From Glycomyces algeriensis (lineage in GTDB: Bacteria > Actinomycetota > Actinomycetes > Mycobacteriales > Micromonosporaceae), in contig NZ_JAPZVR010000006.1 in assembly GCF_027622855.1 (NCBI RefSeq), positions 248,001 through 312,000 of the forward strand: a DNA stretch of 64,000 bases, written 5' to 3'. Every line of letters begins with the position of its first letter. Position 1 is the stretch's first letter. The notes below the pieces were generated by a model. The model worked only from the letters and a program-made list of their open reading frames with translations, made no database searches and was not told the origin of the DNA. Made by a program: the position numbers and the translations under genes. Below, piece by piece: positions 33,922-42,634 of this stretch.

Positions 33922-34677
33922 TCAGTCCTTGAAGTGGTCGCGGCCGTTCAGCGGCCGGGCGCGGTCCTTCGCAGTGGCGTCGCGGTGGCCGGTGTAGGTC
34001 GCGAAGACCACGAGGTTCTCGGTGTAGTCGCCGGACTCCCGGTCGAACGCGCCGCCGCAGGTGATCAGGCGCAGGGCCGGTTGGGGCTCGATGCCGAAGA
34101 CCTCTTCGTACGGCAGGCGCCGCTTCGCGTAGGACTCGATCGCGGTCACCTCGAACGCGACCACGATGCCGTCCCCACGGGTGACCTCGATGCGGTCGCC
34201 CTCCTCGATTTCCTTGAGCGGGAAGAACACCGCGGGCCCGGAGCGCTCGGTGTCCACATGCCCCATGAGGACCGCGGGGCCGAACTCGCCGGGCGTGGGG
34301 CCGGTCTCGAACCAGCCGGCCTCATGGGGCCGCCACATCCGGGGGACCTCGAAGTTCCCCTCGTAGTCGAGGCCGAGCGCGGTGAGCGGAGCGTGGACGC
34401 CGACCGCGCCGATGTCGACGCGCGTCGGCTCGGAGCGGTCGAGCCAGGTGCCGCCCGCGGGGTCGGCGACGGCGAACGGGTCGTCGTGGAACGGGCTCCC
34501 GAAGTGCGGCATCCGGAACGCCGGCACGGGGACGACGCTGCCGAGCATGAGCCCGAGGCCCCCGGCGAGCACGAACGAGAGGACGACAGCGGCCACCGGC
34601 CGGAACGCGGGTTCCGGCCGGTGGACGGGCCGTTCTCGGGTCGGTGCCCCGCCCGCCGGTTCAGACGGCGGGGACAT
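33922..34677 (-). CDS. Class F-like sortase
   Basis: A 251-residue transpeptidase with an N-terminal membrane helix (FRPVAAVVLSFVLAGGLGLML) and a sortase beta-barrel. Catalytic residues are seen in AVLMGHVDTERSG (His), ALRLITCGGAFD (Cys) and probably the Arg/Tyr region of YTENLVVFATYTG; the expected Arg is not obvious in the usual place. The small single-domain form fits the actinobacterial class F group. It overlaps the surface-protein gene upstream by 17 bases, so that protein may be its substrate or partner, although it lacks LPXTG. Confidence 0.85.
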   Translation of the reverse strand: MSPPSEPAGGAPTRERPVHRPEPAFRPVAAVVLSFVLAGGLGLMLGSVVPVPAFRMPHFGSPFHDDPFAVADPAGGTWLDRSEPTRVDIGAVGVHAPLTALGLDYEGNFEVPRMWRPHEAGWFETGPTPGEFGPAVLMGHVDTERSGPAVFFPLKEIEEGDRIEVTRGDGIVVAFEVTAIESYAKRRLPYEEVFGIEPQPALRLITCGGAFDRESGDYTENLVVFATYTGHRDATAKDRARPLNGRDHFKD

Positions 34678-35137
34678 TGCTGCGGCGCCTGAGCAGCCAG
34701 AGCCCGGCCGCGGCGATCAGCACCGCGGCGGCGCCCGTCCACAGGACCGCCGTGGCCGCCTCCGAGGCCGTCGAGCCGCCGCCGGTGGCCGCGCCGGTTC
34801 CCGAGGTCACCGTGAACTTCGTCGATGACGTGTCGGAACCGCAGGTCACCGTCACCGTGTACACCCCGGGCTTCATCTTCTCCGTGACGGTGAAGCTGCC
34901 CTGCGCGTTGTTGTTGTTCTTCGGCAGCTTGAAGCTCGTGTCGGTGTTCTCGACATCGCCGGTCGCGTCCAGGTCGCAGTTCGCAGCGAGGACGTCCACA
35001 CGGGTGCCCGTGGCGCCCGCCGTCGGCGAGAGTGTGACCGTGATGGCCGCGTTCGCCGGAGCGGCGCTGGTCAGCACGAGCGCGGCGCTGAGACTCAGCG
35101 CGGCGAGCATCCCTCGGATGGGCTGCGTCATTCGCAT
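34661..35137 (-). CDS. Small surface protein encoded with the sortase
   Basis: A 158-residue exported protein. ATG 35137 follows GGAGGAACC; the ATG two codons later is an alternative. A signal peptide (MLAALSLSAALVLTSAAPANA) precedes an Ig-like beta domain of about 75 residues with two Cys (AANCDLD, VTVTCGSDT) that may form a disulfide. Gly/Ser/Thr linker, one helix (AVLWTGAAAVLIAAAGLWLL) and RRRSNVPAV end it. That is the shape of a sortase substrate, but no LPXTG-like pentapeptide precedes the helix, so it may simply be membrane anchored. Confidence 0.75.
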   Translation of the reverse strand: MRMTQPIRGMLAALSLSAALVLTSAAPANAAITVTLSPTAGATGTRVDVLAANCDLDATGDVENTDTSFKLPKNNNNAQGSFTVTEKMKPGVYTVTVTCGSDTSSTKFTVTSGTGAATGGGSTASEAATAVLWTGAAAVLIAAAGLWLLRRRSNVPAV

Positions 35138-35394
35138 GGGCACGGTTCCTCCCCGAACGGCGCCGGGTCGCACCCGGCACGTGACGTGTCAATGGCTCAC
35201 GGTAACGGCTCTTGTGGACGCGGAAGGCGGTTTCAAGGGAAAACCGGCACGCCCGGCCACGCCTGGCGAGTCGGGAATCGGACAGCCTGCTCCGGGAAGC
35301 GGACGAGGCTCAGCTGCGAAGCGGGCGGACAATTCAGCCGCGAAGCGCGGCTCGAGGTCTGGAATACTTCGGCCGCATCTGCCACGATGAGGGG

Positions 35395-35856
35395 ATGAGG
35401 CTTCCCGGGAGCGGTCTGGTCAGCGGTCTCGCCGCGACCGCGCGCACCGCCGCGCGCCGCACGGTCACCAGCCAGTACCCGGAGCACGAGCCGGAACTGC
35501 CCGAGCGCACCCGGGGCGTGATCGCCCTGCACGAACCGAACTGCACCTCCTGCATGCTGTGCGCCCGCGAATGCCCCGACTGGTGCATCTACATCGACTC
35601 CCACAAGGAGACCGTCGAGGTCGAAGGCGCCGCCCGGCCGCGCCAGGTGAACGTCCTCGACCGCTTCGACATCGACTTCTCGCTGTGCATGTACTGCGGG
35701 ATCTGCGTCGACGTGTGCCCCTTCGACGCCCTGTTCTGGGCCCCCGACTTCGCGTACGCCGAAGGCGACATCCGGAACCTCCTCCACGACAAGGAGCACC
35801 TGGGGGAGTGGATGGGCACCGTCCCGGACGCCGCGAAGCCGGAGGGCGTCGAGTGA
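35395..35856 (+). CDS. nuoI: NADH dehydrogenase subunit I-like ferredoxin
   Basis: A 153-residue two-cluster iron-sulfur protein. [16 protein letters not shown] and [16 protein letters not shown] carry the eight Cys for two [4Fe-4S] clusters as in NuoI, which passes electrons to NuoB. The start is uncertain: ATG 35395 lies against GAGGGG with too short a spacing. It is coupled to nuoJ (GTGA overlap). The rest of complex I is absent here, so it is either a second partial copy or a remnant. In Streptomyces a partial second nuo cluster also exists. Confidence 0.85.
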   Translation: MRLPGSGLVSGLAATARTAARRTVTSQYPEHEPELPERTRGVIALHEPNCTSCMLCARECPDWCIYIDSHKETVEVEGAARPRQVNVLDRFDIDFSLCMYCGICVDVCPFDALFWAPDFAYAEGDIRNLLHDKEHLGEWMGTVPDAAKPEGVE

Positions 35857-36386
35857 CGCTGGCCGACGTCCTGCTCCTGGCCTTCGGGCTCCTCTCGCTC
35901 GGCGCCGCGCTCGCCGTCGTGACCACGAAGCGGATCGTGCGGGCCGGACTGTGGCTCGCGGTCGCGTTCGCCGGGATCGCCGGGGCCGCGCTCGTGCTCA
36001 CCGCCGAGTTCCTCGCCTGGGTGCTCGTCCTCGTCTACGTCGGCGCGATCGTCGTGCTGCTGCTCTTCGCGACCATGCTCACCAGGGCCCCGACCGACCC
36101 CGCCGACGACCTCGACCGGGCGCGGCTGCCCGGCGCGCTCATCGCCGGCGGCGTGGGGCTCGGCCTCGCGGCCGTCGTCATCGGCGCCTTCGGCTGGACG
36201 AAGGCCGGGACCGCCGACCGCGAGAGCGGCGGGGCCGCCGTCATGGGCGAAGCGGTCTTCGCCGACTGGGTGCTGCCGTTCGAAGTCCTGTCGCTCCTGC
36301 TGCTCGCGGCCCTGGTCGGAGCGGTCGTCGTCTCCACTCGGACCAGTGGCGCCACTGAACACAATCACGTAACGAAGGATTACTAG
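35853..36386 (+). CDS. nuoJ: NADH dehydrogenase subunit J-like membrane protein
   Basis: A 177-residue membrane protein with five helices, e.g. [40 protein letters not shown] (the NuoJ hallmark with the pi-bulge Gly) and [23 protein letters not shown] 35853 overlaps nuoI. The next NuoK, L, M and N are missing; a DUF885 gene starts 22 bases after the stop. It may associate with NuoI only if the partner subunits are encoded elsewhere. Confidence 0.83.
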   Translation: MTLADVLLLAFGLLSLGAALAVVTTKRIVRAGLWLAVAFAGIAGAALVLTAEFLAWVLVLVYVGAIVVLLLFATMLTRAPTDPADDLDRARLPGALIAGGVGLGLAAVVIGAFGWTKAGTADRESGGAAVMGEAVFADWVLPFEVLSLLLLAALVGAVVVSTRTSGATEHNHVTKDY

Positions 36387-36407
36387 CCGCGCGGTAAGCT
36401 GGCGCCC

Positions 36408-38051
36408 ATGACCTCACCGATATTCGCACTGGCCGACGAGTACATCACCGCGTACGCCCGGCTGCACCCCATGTTCGCCGGATCCGTCGGCATCAAGGGC
36501 GACTTCGGCGTCGCCACCGATTTCGGCCCCGAGGCCGTCGAGGAGCGGGCCGAGCTCGACCGCGACACGCTCGCGAAGCTCAACGCCCTCGCGTCGACCG
36601 GCCCCGCCGACGACCTGGCGCGCCTCCACATGGCCGAGCGCCTCAGCGTGAGCGTCGCCCAGCACGAGGCCGGCGAGTGGCGCCGCGCCCTGCGCGTCCC
36701 CTACGGCATGCTGCAGAGCCTGGTCGGCTACGTGGACCTCGCGCCGCGCCGCACCGAGAACGACTGGCGGCTCACCGTCTCCCGCATGCGCGCCATCCCC
36801 GAGATGCTCGCGACCTGGCGCCAGACGCTCAACGCCGGGATCGAAGCGGGCCAGACGGTCGCCCGCCTCCAGGTGTCCGAAGGCGTCAAGCAGGCCCGCC
36901 GCAACGCCGGGACGCGCGTCTTCGACAAGCACGTCCAGGCCTACGGCGACGGCCCCCAGGCCCGCGACCTGCGCGAAGCCGCCGAAGCCGCCTACGGGGC
37001 CTTCAACGGCATCGCCGACTACCTCGAGGGCACCTACGCCCCGCACGCCGCCGAGCGCGACGGCGTGGGCGAGGAGCGGTACCTCCTCGCGGCCCGCTCC
37101 ACCCTCGGCGCGGTCCTCGACCCCCGCGACGCCTACGACTGGGCCTGGGACGAACTGCACCGCATCGAGGACGAGATGGCCGCTGAGGCGGACAAGATCG
37201 TCCCCGGCGCCGGGCTCGACGAGGTCATCGCCCACCTGGACGCGACCCAGGCCGTCGGCACCCACGAGGAGTACCTGGCCTGGCTCACCGAGAAGCACCA
37301 GGGCGCCCTCGAAGCGCTGAACGGCGTGCACTTCGACATCGACCCGCGCCTGATGAACCTCGACGTGGAGGTCGTGCACGGCTCCTCCGCCGGCTCGGCC
37401 TACTACACCGGCCCGAGCGAGGACCTCTCCCGGCCCGGCCGCACCTGGTGGCCGGTCGCCGAGCGCGAGACCTTCCGCATCTGGGGCGAGCTGACCACCG
37501 TCTTCCACGAAGGCGTGCCCGGCCACCACCTCCAGATCGGCCAGACCAAGGTCACCGGCGACGGCCTCTCCCGCTTCGCGAAGGTCTTCGGCTCGGTCTC
37601 GGGCCACGCCGAGGGCTGGGCGCTCTACGCCGAGCGCCTCTCCGACGAGCTCGGCTGGTTCGCCGACACCGGCAGCCGCCTCGGGATGCTCAAGGGCTCG
37701 GCCCTGCGCGCCGCCCGCGTCGTGATCGACATCGGCTGGCACCTCGACCTGCCGCTGCCCGCCGCCGAGGCCAAGCTCCACGGCGAGCGCTGGAACTTCG
37801 ACACCGCGCTCGAGGTGCTCAAGACCCGCGGCCGCATCGCCGAGCACCGCGCCTACCCGGAGATCGTCCGCTACGCGGGCTGGCCCGGCCAGGCCATCTG
37901 CTACAAGCTGGGCGAACGCGCCTGGGTCGACGCCCGCGCCGAGGCGCAGGCCGCCGCCGGCGCCGACTTCGACCTGAAGGCCTGGCACACCCGGGCCCTC
38001 AACCTCGGCCCGATCGGCCTCGACAACCTGGCCACGGTGCTGCGCGGGTAG
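36408..38051 (+). CDS. DUF885 family metallopeptidase
   Basis: A 547-residue cytoplasmic protein of the DUF885 family, which is linked to M32-like or gluzincin metallopeptidases. The zinc site is in TTVFHEGVPGHHLQIGQTK, an HExxxHH-like HEGVPGHH motif, with a further Glu in FGSVSGHAEGWALYAERL. No signal peptide. It is a complete family member by length. Substrates in relatives are unknown but include peptides. It ends in a GAAA-loop terminator. Confidence 0.86.
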   Translation: MTSPIFALADEYITAYARLHPMFAGSVGIKGDFGVATDFGPEAVEERAELDRDTLAKLNALASTGPADDLARLHMAERLSVSVAQHEAGEWRRALRVPYGMLQSLVGYVDLAPRRTENDWRLTVSRMRAIPEMLATWRQTLNAGIEAGQTVARLQVSEGVKQARRNAGTRVFDKHVQAYGDGPQARDLREAAEAAYGAFNGIADYLEGTYAPHAAERDGVGEERYLLAARSTLGAVLDPRDAYDWAWDELHRIEDEMAAEADKIVPGAGLDEVIAHLDATQAVGTHEEYLAWLTEKHQGALEALNGVHFDIDPRLMNLDVEVVHGSSAGSAYYTGPSEDLSRPGRTWWPVAERETFRIWGELTTVFHEGVPGHHLQIGQTKVTGDGLSRFAKVFGSVSGHAEGWALYAERLSDELGWFADTGSRLGMLKGSALRAARVVIDIGWHLDLPLPAAEAKLHGERWNFDTALEVLKTRGRIAEHRAYPEIVRYAGWPGQAICYKLGERAWVDARAEAQAAAGADFDLKAWHTRALNLGPIGLDNLATVLRG

Positions 38052-38063
38052 ACGCGAACACGG

Positions 38064-38096
38064 ACGGGCCCAAGGCGAAAGCCTTGGGCCCGTTTG
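38064..38096 (+). terminator. Terminator after the DUF885 gene
   Basis: A perfect 13-bp stem (38064-38076 with 38081-38093), GAAA tetraloop, then TTT on the + strand. It may also serve the CHAD gene on the opposite strand. Confidence 0.85.
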
Positions 38097-38159
38097 CTAT
38101 TCGGTGGTGTCAGTAATCTGGTGAGCGCGACTTCGTCACCCTTACAAGATCGCTGCTCG

Positions 38160-39041
38160 CTAGGCCCACCGCTCGACCATGCCCGCTATGGCATTGTCGA
38201 TCTGCTCGCCCAGCTGCCGCAGATGCTCCTTCTCGAGGCCGGCCAGGCTCGTGGTGAGCCGGTCGGCCCGGTCCGCGCCCGGCAGGCGCAGCAGCCAGTT
38301 GCGGGCGATCACCGACTGGCGGTACCGGTCGAGCAGGTGCTCGAGGTCCGCCACCGGGATGACGACGTCCATCGCGGCCTGCCCGAGCGCGGTCGCGGCG
38401 GCTTCGGCGAGGTAGTGCGCCTGGCGGGCCGCGATGCGCGTCTCGTCGCGTGCGAGCACGAGGTCGGTGGCGTGGCCGAGTCTGCCGTAGGTGTCGAGCA
38501 GGTGCGTCTTGGCCTTCGAGAGGTCGCCCATGAGCGCGGACGCGGGCCTGTCGCCGTCCCGGGTGAGCCGGGCGTGCTCGATGAAGAGCCGCACCTGGCT
38601 GAGCAGGACCGCGACCCAGGTCTGCGAGGCGATCCCCTCGGTCTGGCGGTAGGACTCGCGCATCTCGTGCTCAAGGGCCGCATACCATTTCGGGTACTCG
38701 GAGGTCTCGAGCGCGAGCTGGTCGAAGCGGTCGGAGAAGTGCACGCGGAGCTTCTCGAGGTCCTCGGTGTGCTTGAGCGCCTCGAGCAGGTGGTCGAGTT
38801 CCCGGCTGCGCGGCGGCGTCTCGGTGAACAGGTGCGAGTAGCCGCGGATGACGGTGCGCAGCCGGTGGATGGTGACGCGGACCATCCCGGCGGAGCCGGG
38901 CGCCTGCCGCTCGAAGGCCGCTATGGCGCGGTTGAGCGCGTCGACGTGATCGGAGATGTAGGTCTGGACGACGACGCCGGCGCGTGTCGACGCCGTCATC
39001 GGCTGCGGGCCGGCGTGTGCCGGCGCTGCGGGTGCTGACAT
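38160..39041 (-). CDS. CHAD domain-containing protein
   Basis: A 293-residue all-helical protein. VRVTIHRLRTVIRGYSHLF is the conserved histidine-rich start of the CHAD module (VHxxRVxxRRxR type), and LARDETRIAARQAHYLAEAA with YRQSVIARNWLLRL marks the second four-helix bundle. CHAD domains bind inorganic polyphosphate; there is no CYTH domain here. It is probably polyphosphate-granule associated or involved in its metabolism. The start is ATG 39041. Confidence 0.83.
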   Translation of the reverse strand: MSAPAAPAHAGPQPMTASTRAGVVVQTYISDHVDALNRAIAAFERQAPGSAGMVRVTIHRLRTVIRGYSHLFTETPPRSRELDHLLEALKHTEDLEKLRVHFSDRFDQLALETSEYPKWYAALEHEMRESYRQTEGIASQTWVAVLLSQVRLFIEHARLTRDGDRPASALMGDLSKAKTHLLDTYGRLGHATDLVLARDETRIAARQAHYLAEAAATALGQAAMDVVIPVADLEHLLDRYRQSVIARNWLLRLPGADRADRLTTSLAGLEKEHLRQLGEQIDNAIAGMVERWA

Positions 39042-39175
39042 GGCTCCTCCCCCCGGAAGACCTGCTGAGTCAAGTATCCAGCAGCCCTCCGGAGGGAGGA
39101 GTCGAAGCGGCGATTATGTCGACGAACGTTCAGGTTTCAGCCCTGTGTTCGTCGTCTCCGCGAATCACCGCGTTG

Positions 39176-40315
39176 TCACGCGGGCATGCACTCCAGGGTC
39201 GGCATCGTCGTCAGGTTGCCGCTGACGTTGAAGCCGAAGCTCGCCGTCCCGCCCGATGCGATCGTCGCGTTCCAGCCGGAGGGTCCGGCCATCTGCATGT
39301 CGCCCATCGTGGTGATCGTGGTGTTCCACGAGTCCCTGACGGTGATGCCGGAGTTCGGCGCCCACAGCCAGTGGATCATCCAGTTGCTCATGGTCGAGGG
39401 ACTGGTGTTCTTGACGGTGATGTTCACGGTCGCGCCGCCGCTCCAGGAGTAGATGGAGGACGTGGCGGTGCAGGTGCCCGTCGGGCCGCCGGTCGGCGTC
39501 TCGGTCGGGTCGCCCGTGGGGGTCTCGGAGGTGGGAGGGTCGACCACGCCGCCGTCGTTGCCCGGCAGGTTCGCGCCCGGGCGGATGCCGGTGACCTCGC
39601 CGTTGCCGCCGTCGAAGACGACGTCGGAGCAGGCGTAGAAGTTCTCGTTCGAGTCCGAGCGCACCCAGTGCGTGAAGACCATGTGGTAACCGGACTTCTG
39701 CGGCAGGGTCAGGTTCGCGTAGTAGTAGTGGTCGTCGCTCCCGGGCCCGCCGTTGGAGGCCGGGTTCGTGAAGGTCTGGAACTTCTCGAGGTCGTCCCAG
39801 GCGAGCGGCTGATTCGGGTCCCATCCGTCCTTGGTGATGTACAGGTCGAACTTGCCGGGGTGGTGGGCCCAGTTGTTGTAGCGCCACTCGACGGTGTCGC
39901 CGGCGGTCACGTGGGTCTTCGGCCAGTTGCCCGGGTCGTTGAACGCCGAGAAGTCGTACGGGCCGCGGCCGCCGCCGTCGCAGATCTGGCCGTCGGGGAT
40001 GTACCCGACGGTCTTGCCCGCGCCGTTGGAGTCGAGGTTGCCGAACCAGTTGTAGAACGGGGTGGACCCGCCCTGGTCCAGGGCGGCCTGGCAGGCCTCG
40101 TTGTAGGGGTCGAGCTGGCCGCCCCCGCTGAGGCCGTCGAAGTAGCAGAAGTACTGGCGCGAGCCCGGGAAGACCGTGGCGCCGTGGGCCTCGGCCTCGT
40201 CTCTGCTGAAGAGGCCTGTGATGGTCATGGCCGTTACGGCGGCCAGGACCATTGACATGACGGCGGCGATTCTGCGGCGTCTGCCGCCGAGTGCCGCCGT
40301 GGCGGTGGTGGACAT
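39176..40315 (-). CDS. AA10 lytic polysaccharide monooxygenase with CBM2
   Basis: A 379-residue secreted copper enzyme that oxidatively cleaves cellulose or chitin. The signal peptide ends at AEA, leaving mature His44 (HGATVFPG) as the first histidine-brace ligand; the second is in NNWAHHPGKFDLY. The catalytic domain runs to about 245, a Pro/Thr linker (ETPTGDPTETPTGGPTG) follows, and residues about 275-379 are a family 2 cellulose-binding module (SIYSWSGGATVNITVKN, WTxx). ATG 40315 has GAGGAG upstream. A CebR-like operator (40337-40350) precedes the gene, so cellobiose induction is likely and cellulose the likely substrate. Confidence 0.92.
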   Translation of the reverse strand: MSTTATAALGGRRRRIAAVMSMVLAAVTAMTITGLFSRDEAEAHGATVFPGSRQYFCYFDGLSGGGQLDPYNEACQAALDQGGSTPFYNWFGNLDSNGAGKTVGYIPDGQICDGGGRGPYDFSAFNDPGNWPKTHVTAGDTVEWRYNNWAHHPGKFDLYITKDGWDPNQPLAWDDLEKFQTFTNPASNGGPGSDDHYYYANLTLPQKSGYHMVFTHWVRSDSNENFYACSDVVFDGGNGEVTGIRPGANLPGNDGGVVDPPTSETPTGDPTETPTGGPTGTCTATSSIYSWSGGATVNITVKNTSPSTMSNWMIHWLWAPNSGITVRDSWNTTITTMGDMQMAGPSGWNATIASGGTASFGFNVSGNLTTMPTLECMPA

Positions 40316-40336
40316 GGAGTTACTCCTCTGCCGGAC

Positions 40337-40350
40337 ATGGAGCGCTCCCA
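40337..40350 (-). promoter_or_regulatory. CebR-type operator before the LPMO gene
   Basis: On the + strand ATGGAGCGCTCCCA matches TGGGAGCGCTCCCA, the known box of the cellulose-utilisation repressor CebR, at 12 of 14 bases. It lies 22 bases before the LPMO start codon. No CebR gene or cellobiose importer is in the window. Confidence 0.65.
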
Positions 40351-40504
40351 ACCTGGCCCTCGAGGAGCCAGCGCGATCTCGTGGACTGCTGCTGACAGTA
40401 TCGTGATATTCGAGTGTATCTATATCTATTGGTGGAACGCAACGGTACCCGGCCGCCCGGCAAGGAACTGCTCGATTCCGGCGCACGCGGATACACTCGG
40501 CTCC

Positions 40505-40954
40505 ATGGACACCGGAGACACCGCACCCGCATTCACCCTCGCCGACGAGACCGGAACGCCCCGCAGCCTCGACGAACTCCTCGAGTCCGGCCCCGTCGTG
40601 CTCTTCTTCTACCCGCAGGCGATGACCCCGGGCTGCACCGCCGAGGCCTGCCACTTCCGCGACCTCGCCGCCGACTTCCAGGCCGCCGGCGCCACCCCGG
40701 TCGGCATCTCCACCGACACGGTCGACCGCCAGGCGGCCTTCGCCGCCAAGCACTCCTTCGGCTACCCGCTCCTGTCCGACCCGGAGGGGAAGATCGCCGA
40801 GGCCTTCGACGTGCGCCGCAAGCTCGGCATCGTCGGGACCAAGCGCAAGACCTTCGTCATCGGCGAAGGCCGGACCGTCCTCGGCGCGTTCAAGAGCGAG
40901 CTGAACATGAACGCGCACGCGGACAAGGCCCTGGAACTCCTCAAGTCCCGGTAG
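40505..40954 (+). CDS. bcp: Bcp/PrxQ-type peroxiredoxin
   Basis: A 149-residue thiol peroxidase. The peroxidatic Cys is in YPQAMTPGCTAEACHFRDL, with a second Cys five residues on as resolving Cys, as in PrxQ. LLSDPEGKIAEAFDV and KTFVIGEGRTVLG complete the thioredoxin-like fold. It reduces hydrogen peroxide and alkyl hydroperoxides. A paralogue lies at 59588-60061. Confidence 0.92.
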   Translation: MDTGDTAPAFTLADETGTPRSLDELLESGPVVLFFYPQAMTPGCTAEACHFRDLAADFQAAGATPVGISTDTVDRQAAFAAKHSFGYPLLSDPEGKIAEAFDVRRKLGIVGTKRKTFVIGEGRTVLGAFKSELNMNAHADKALELLKSR

Positions 40955-40960
40955 CGAAAA

Positions 40961-40981
40961 GAGGCGGCCCTAGGGCCGCCT
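40961..40981. terminator. Terminator between bcp and rdgB
   Basis: GAGGCGGCCC with its complement GGGCCGCCTC around a central CTAG (TA loop); serves both convergent genes. Confidence 0.7.
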
Positions 40982-41007
40982 CGATCCGTTGGTCTATGTG
41001 TTGTGGG

Positions 41008-41071
41008 GCTTCAGATGCCGGTCGCAAGCTCCCGGCCGAGCTTCAGATACCGGTCGCAAGCTCTCTGAACG
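41008..41071. repeat. 32-bp tandem duplication of the rdgB 3' end
   Basis: Two units of 32 bases start at 41008 and 41040. The right one contains the last codons and stop of rdgB (RELATGI and TGA); the left one repeats ELATGI and stop with few changes. The duplication lies outside the coding frame. Confidence 0.8.
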
Positions 41072-41627
41072 CCTTGCCCCGGTGGGAGATCGCGTTCTTC
41101 TCCCCTGCGGTGAGTTCGGCGCTGGTGCGGTCGAAGCCTTCGGGGGTGAAGAGCGGGTCGTAGCCGAAGCCGTTGGCGCCCTTCGGTTCACGTCCGACGG
41201 TCCCGCGCATCTCGCCGTGGACCACGAGCTCGCGCCCGTCGGGCCAGACGATCGCGGCGGCGCAGACGAACTTCGCGCCGCGCAGGCTGTCAGGGACGTC
41301 GGCGAGCTGCTCGAGGAGCAGCGCGTTGTTCGCCGCGTCGTCCTTGGCGCTGCCGGCCCAGCGGGCCGAGAGCACTCCGGGCATCCCGTTGAGGGCGTCG
41401 ACGGCGAGACCGGAGTCGTCGGCGATCGTCGCGAGCCCGGTGTGCTTGACACCGTCGTGGGCCTTGAGCAGCGCGTTCCCCGCGAACGTCAGTTCGGTCT
41501 CGGGGGTCTCGGGGTAGTCGGCGACGGCGTTCAGGCCGACGAGCTCGATGTGCGGGGCGGCCTCGGCGAGGATCTCCCGCAGCTCGTCGATCTTCCCGGC
41601 GTTGCGGGTGGCGAGGAGGACCCTCAT
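41043..41627 (-). CDS. rdgB: Non-canonical purine NTP pyrophosphatase (RdgB/HAM1)
   Basis: A 194-residue housecleaning enzyme that hydrolyses dITP and XTP to the monophosphate. It begins with [20 protein letters not shown]; the catalytic region is [14 protein letters not shown] and [15 protein letters not shown] with the metal-binding Asp; [20 protein letters not shown] is also conserved. It overlaps rph by four bases, the standard rph-rdgB pairing. Confidence 0.95.
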   Translation of the reverse strand: MRVLLATRNAGKIDELREILAEAAPHIELVGLNAVADYPETPETELTFAGNALLKAHDGVKHTGLATIADDSGLAVDALNGMPGVLSARWAGSAKDDAANNALLLEQLADVPDSLRGAKFVCAAAIVWPDGRELVVHGEMRGTVGREPKGANGFGYDPLFTPEGFDRTSAELTAGEKNAISHRGKAFRELATGI

Positions 41628-42352
41628 GGCGAGAGCAGGGTCCGGGCCTGGAGGCCGGCGAGTTCCTTGCAGCCCTTGAGAGCCAGGTCCAGCAGCGAGT
41701 CGAGCTCGGCGCGGTTGAAGACCGCTTCCTCGCCCGTGCCCTGGACCTCGACGAAGTCGCCTTCGCCGGTGCAGACCACGTTCATGTCGACCGAGGCGGC
41801 CACGTCCTCCTCGTAAGGGAGGTCGAGCACCGGCACGCCGTTCACAACGCCGACGCTGATCGCCGCGACCGAGGTCGTCAGGATCTTGTCGGGCTTGCGG
41901 GCGATCTTCTGCTCTTTGAGCCAGTCCACGGCGTCGTGCAGGGCCACGTAGGCCCCGGTGATCGCCGCGGTGCGCGTCCCGCCGTCCGCCTGCAGCACAT
42001 CGCAGTCGAGCGTGATCGTGTTCTCGCCAAGGGCTTTGAAGTCGATGCAGGCGCGCAGGGAGCGGCCGATGAGACGCGAGATCTCATGCGTCCGGCCGCC
42101 GATCTTCCCGCGGATCGACTCGCGGTCGGAGCGCGAGTGCGTGGACCGCGGCAGCATCGAGTACTCGGCGGTCACCCACCCCTCGCCGGACCCGCGCCGC
42201 CAGCGCGGCACGCCGGGCGTCACCGTCGCGGTGCAGAGCACCCGCGTGCGGCCGAATTCAACGAGCACCGAGCCCTCGGGGTGGTCGGTCCAGGAGCGGG
42301 TGAACTTCACGGGGCGCAGCTCATCGGCGGCGCGCTTGTCAGGTCGAGTCAT
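41624..42352 (-). CDS. rph: Ribonuclease PH
   Basis: A 242-residue phosphorolytic 3' exoribonuclease for tRNA maturation. It has [20 protein letters not shown], the arginine-rich [20 protein letters not shown] phosphate site, [16 protein letters not shown], and [23 protein letters not shown] 42352 is chosen; the longer upstream frame has no ribosome site. The rph-rdgB order matches other actinobacteria. Confidence 0.96.
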   Translation of the reverse strand: MTRPDKRAADELRPVKFTRSWTDHPEGSVLVEFGRTRVLCTATVTPGVPRWRRGSGEGWVTAEYSMLPRSTHSRSDRESIRGKIGGRTHEISRLIGRSLRACIDFKALGENTITLDCDVLQADGGTRTAAITGAYVALHDAVDWLKEQKIARKPDKILTTSVAAISVGVVNGVPVLDLPYEEDVAASVDMNVVCTGEGDFVEVQGTGEEAVFNRAELDSLLDLALKGCKELAGLQARTLLSP

Positions 42353-42508
42353 CCCCACCAGACTACGGGACCCCTGACGCGTGTGAAACACTAGTTGCTG
42401 CCCATCGCCGGACCACCCGGCACGGCACCCGGCGCATCGGCGACGATGCCGCCGGCCACTGCTGGCGCGAGTGGCGACTGATCCTTCCGATCCGCCGCGC
42501 CGCGCTGC

Positions 42509-42590
42509 GCGCGAGTGGCGGAACTGGCAGACGCGCAGGATTTAGGTTCCTGTGTCCTAGGACGTGGGGGTTCGAGTCCCCCCTCGCGCA
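42509..42590 (+). tRNA. tRNA-Leu (anticodon TAG)
   Basis: An 82-base class II tRNA with a long variable arm. Acceptor GCGCGAG pairs with CTCGCGC; the anticodon stem CAGGA/TCCTG holds the loop TTTAGGT with TAG; the T arm is GGGGGTTCGAGTCCCCC. CCA is not encoded. Confidence 0.93.
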
Positions 42591-42595
42591 CGATG

Positions 42596-42625
42596 AAGGC
42601 CCCGGTCATGCGGGGCCTTTCTTGC
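42596..42625 (+). terminator. Terminator after tRNA-Leu
   Basis: AAGGCCCC and GGGGCCTT form an 8-bp stem with an 8-base loop (42596-42619), followed by TCTTG. Confidence 0.75.
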
Positions 42626-42634
42626 TGTCAAGGG

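Noticed and set aside
41008-41040. A further copy of the intergenic CTCGCAAGC motif
   Set aside because: GGTCGCAAGC here is the reverse of the rdgB codons for LATG inside the 32-bp duplication, so it is coding-derived.
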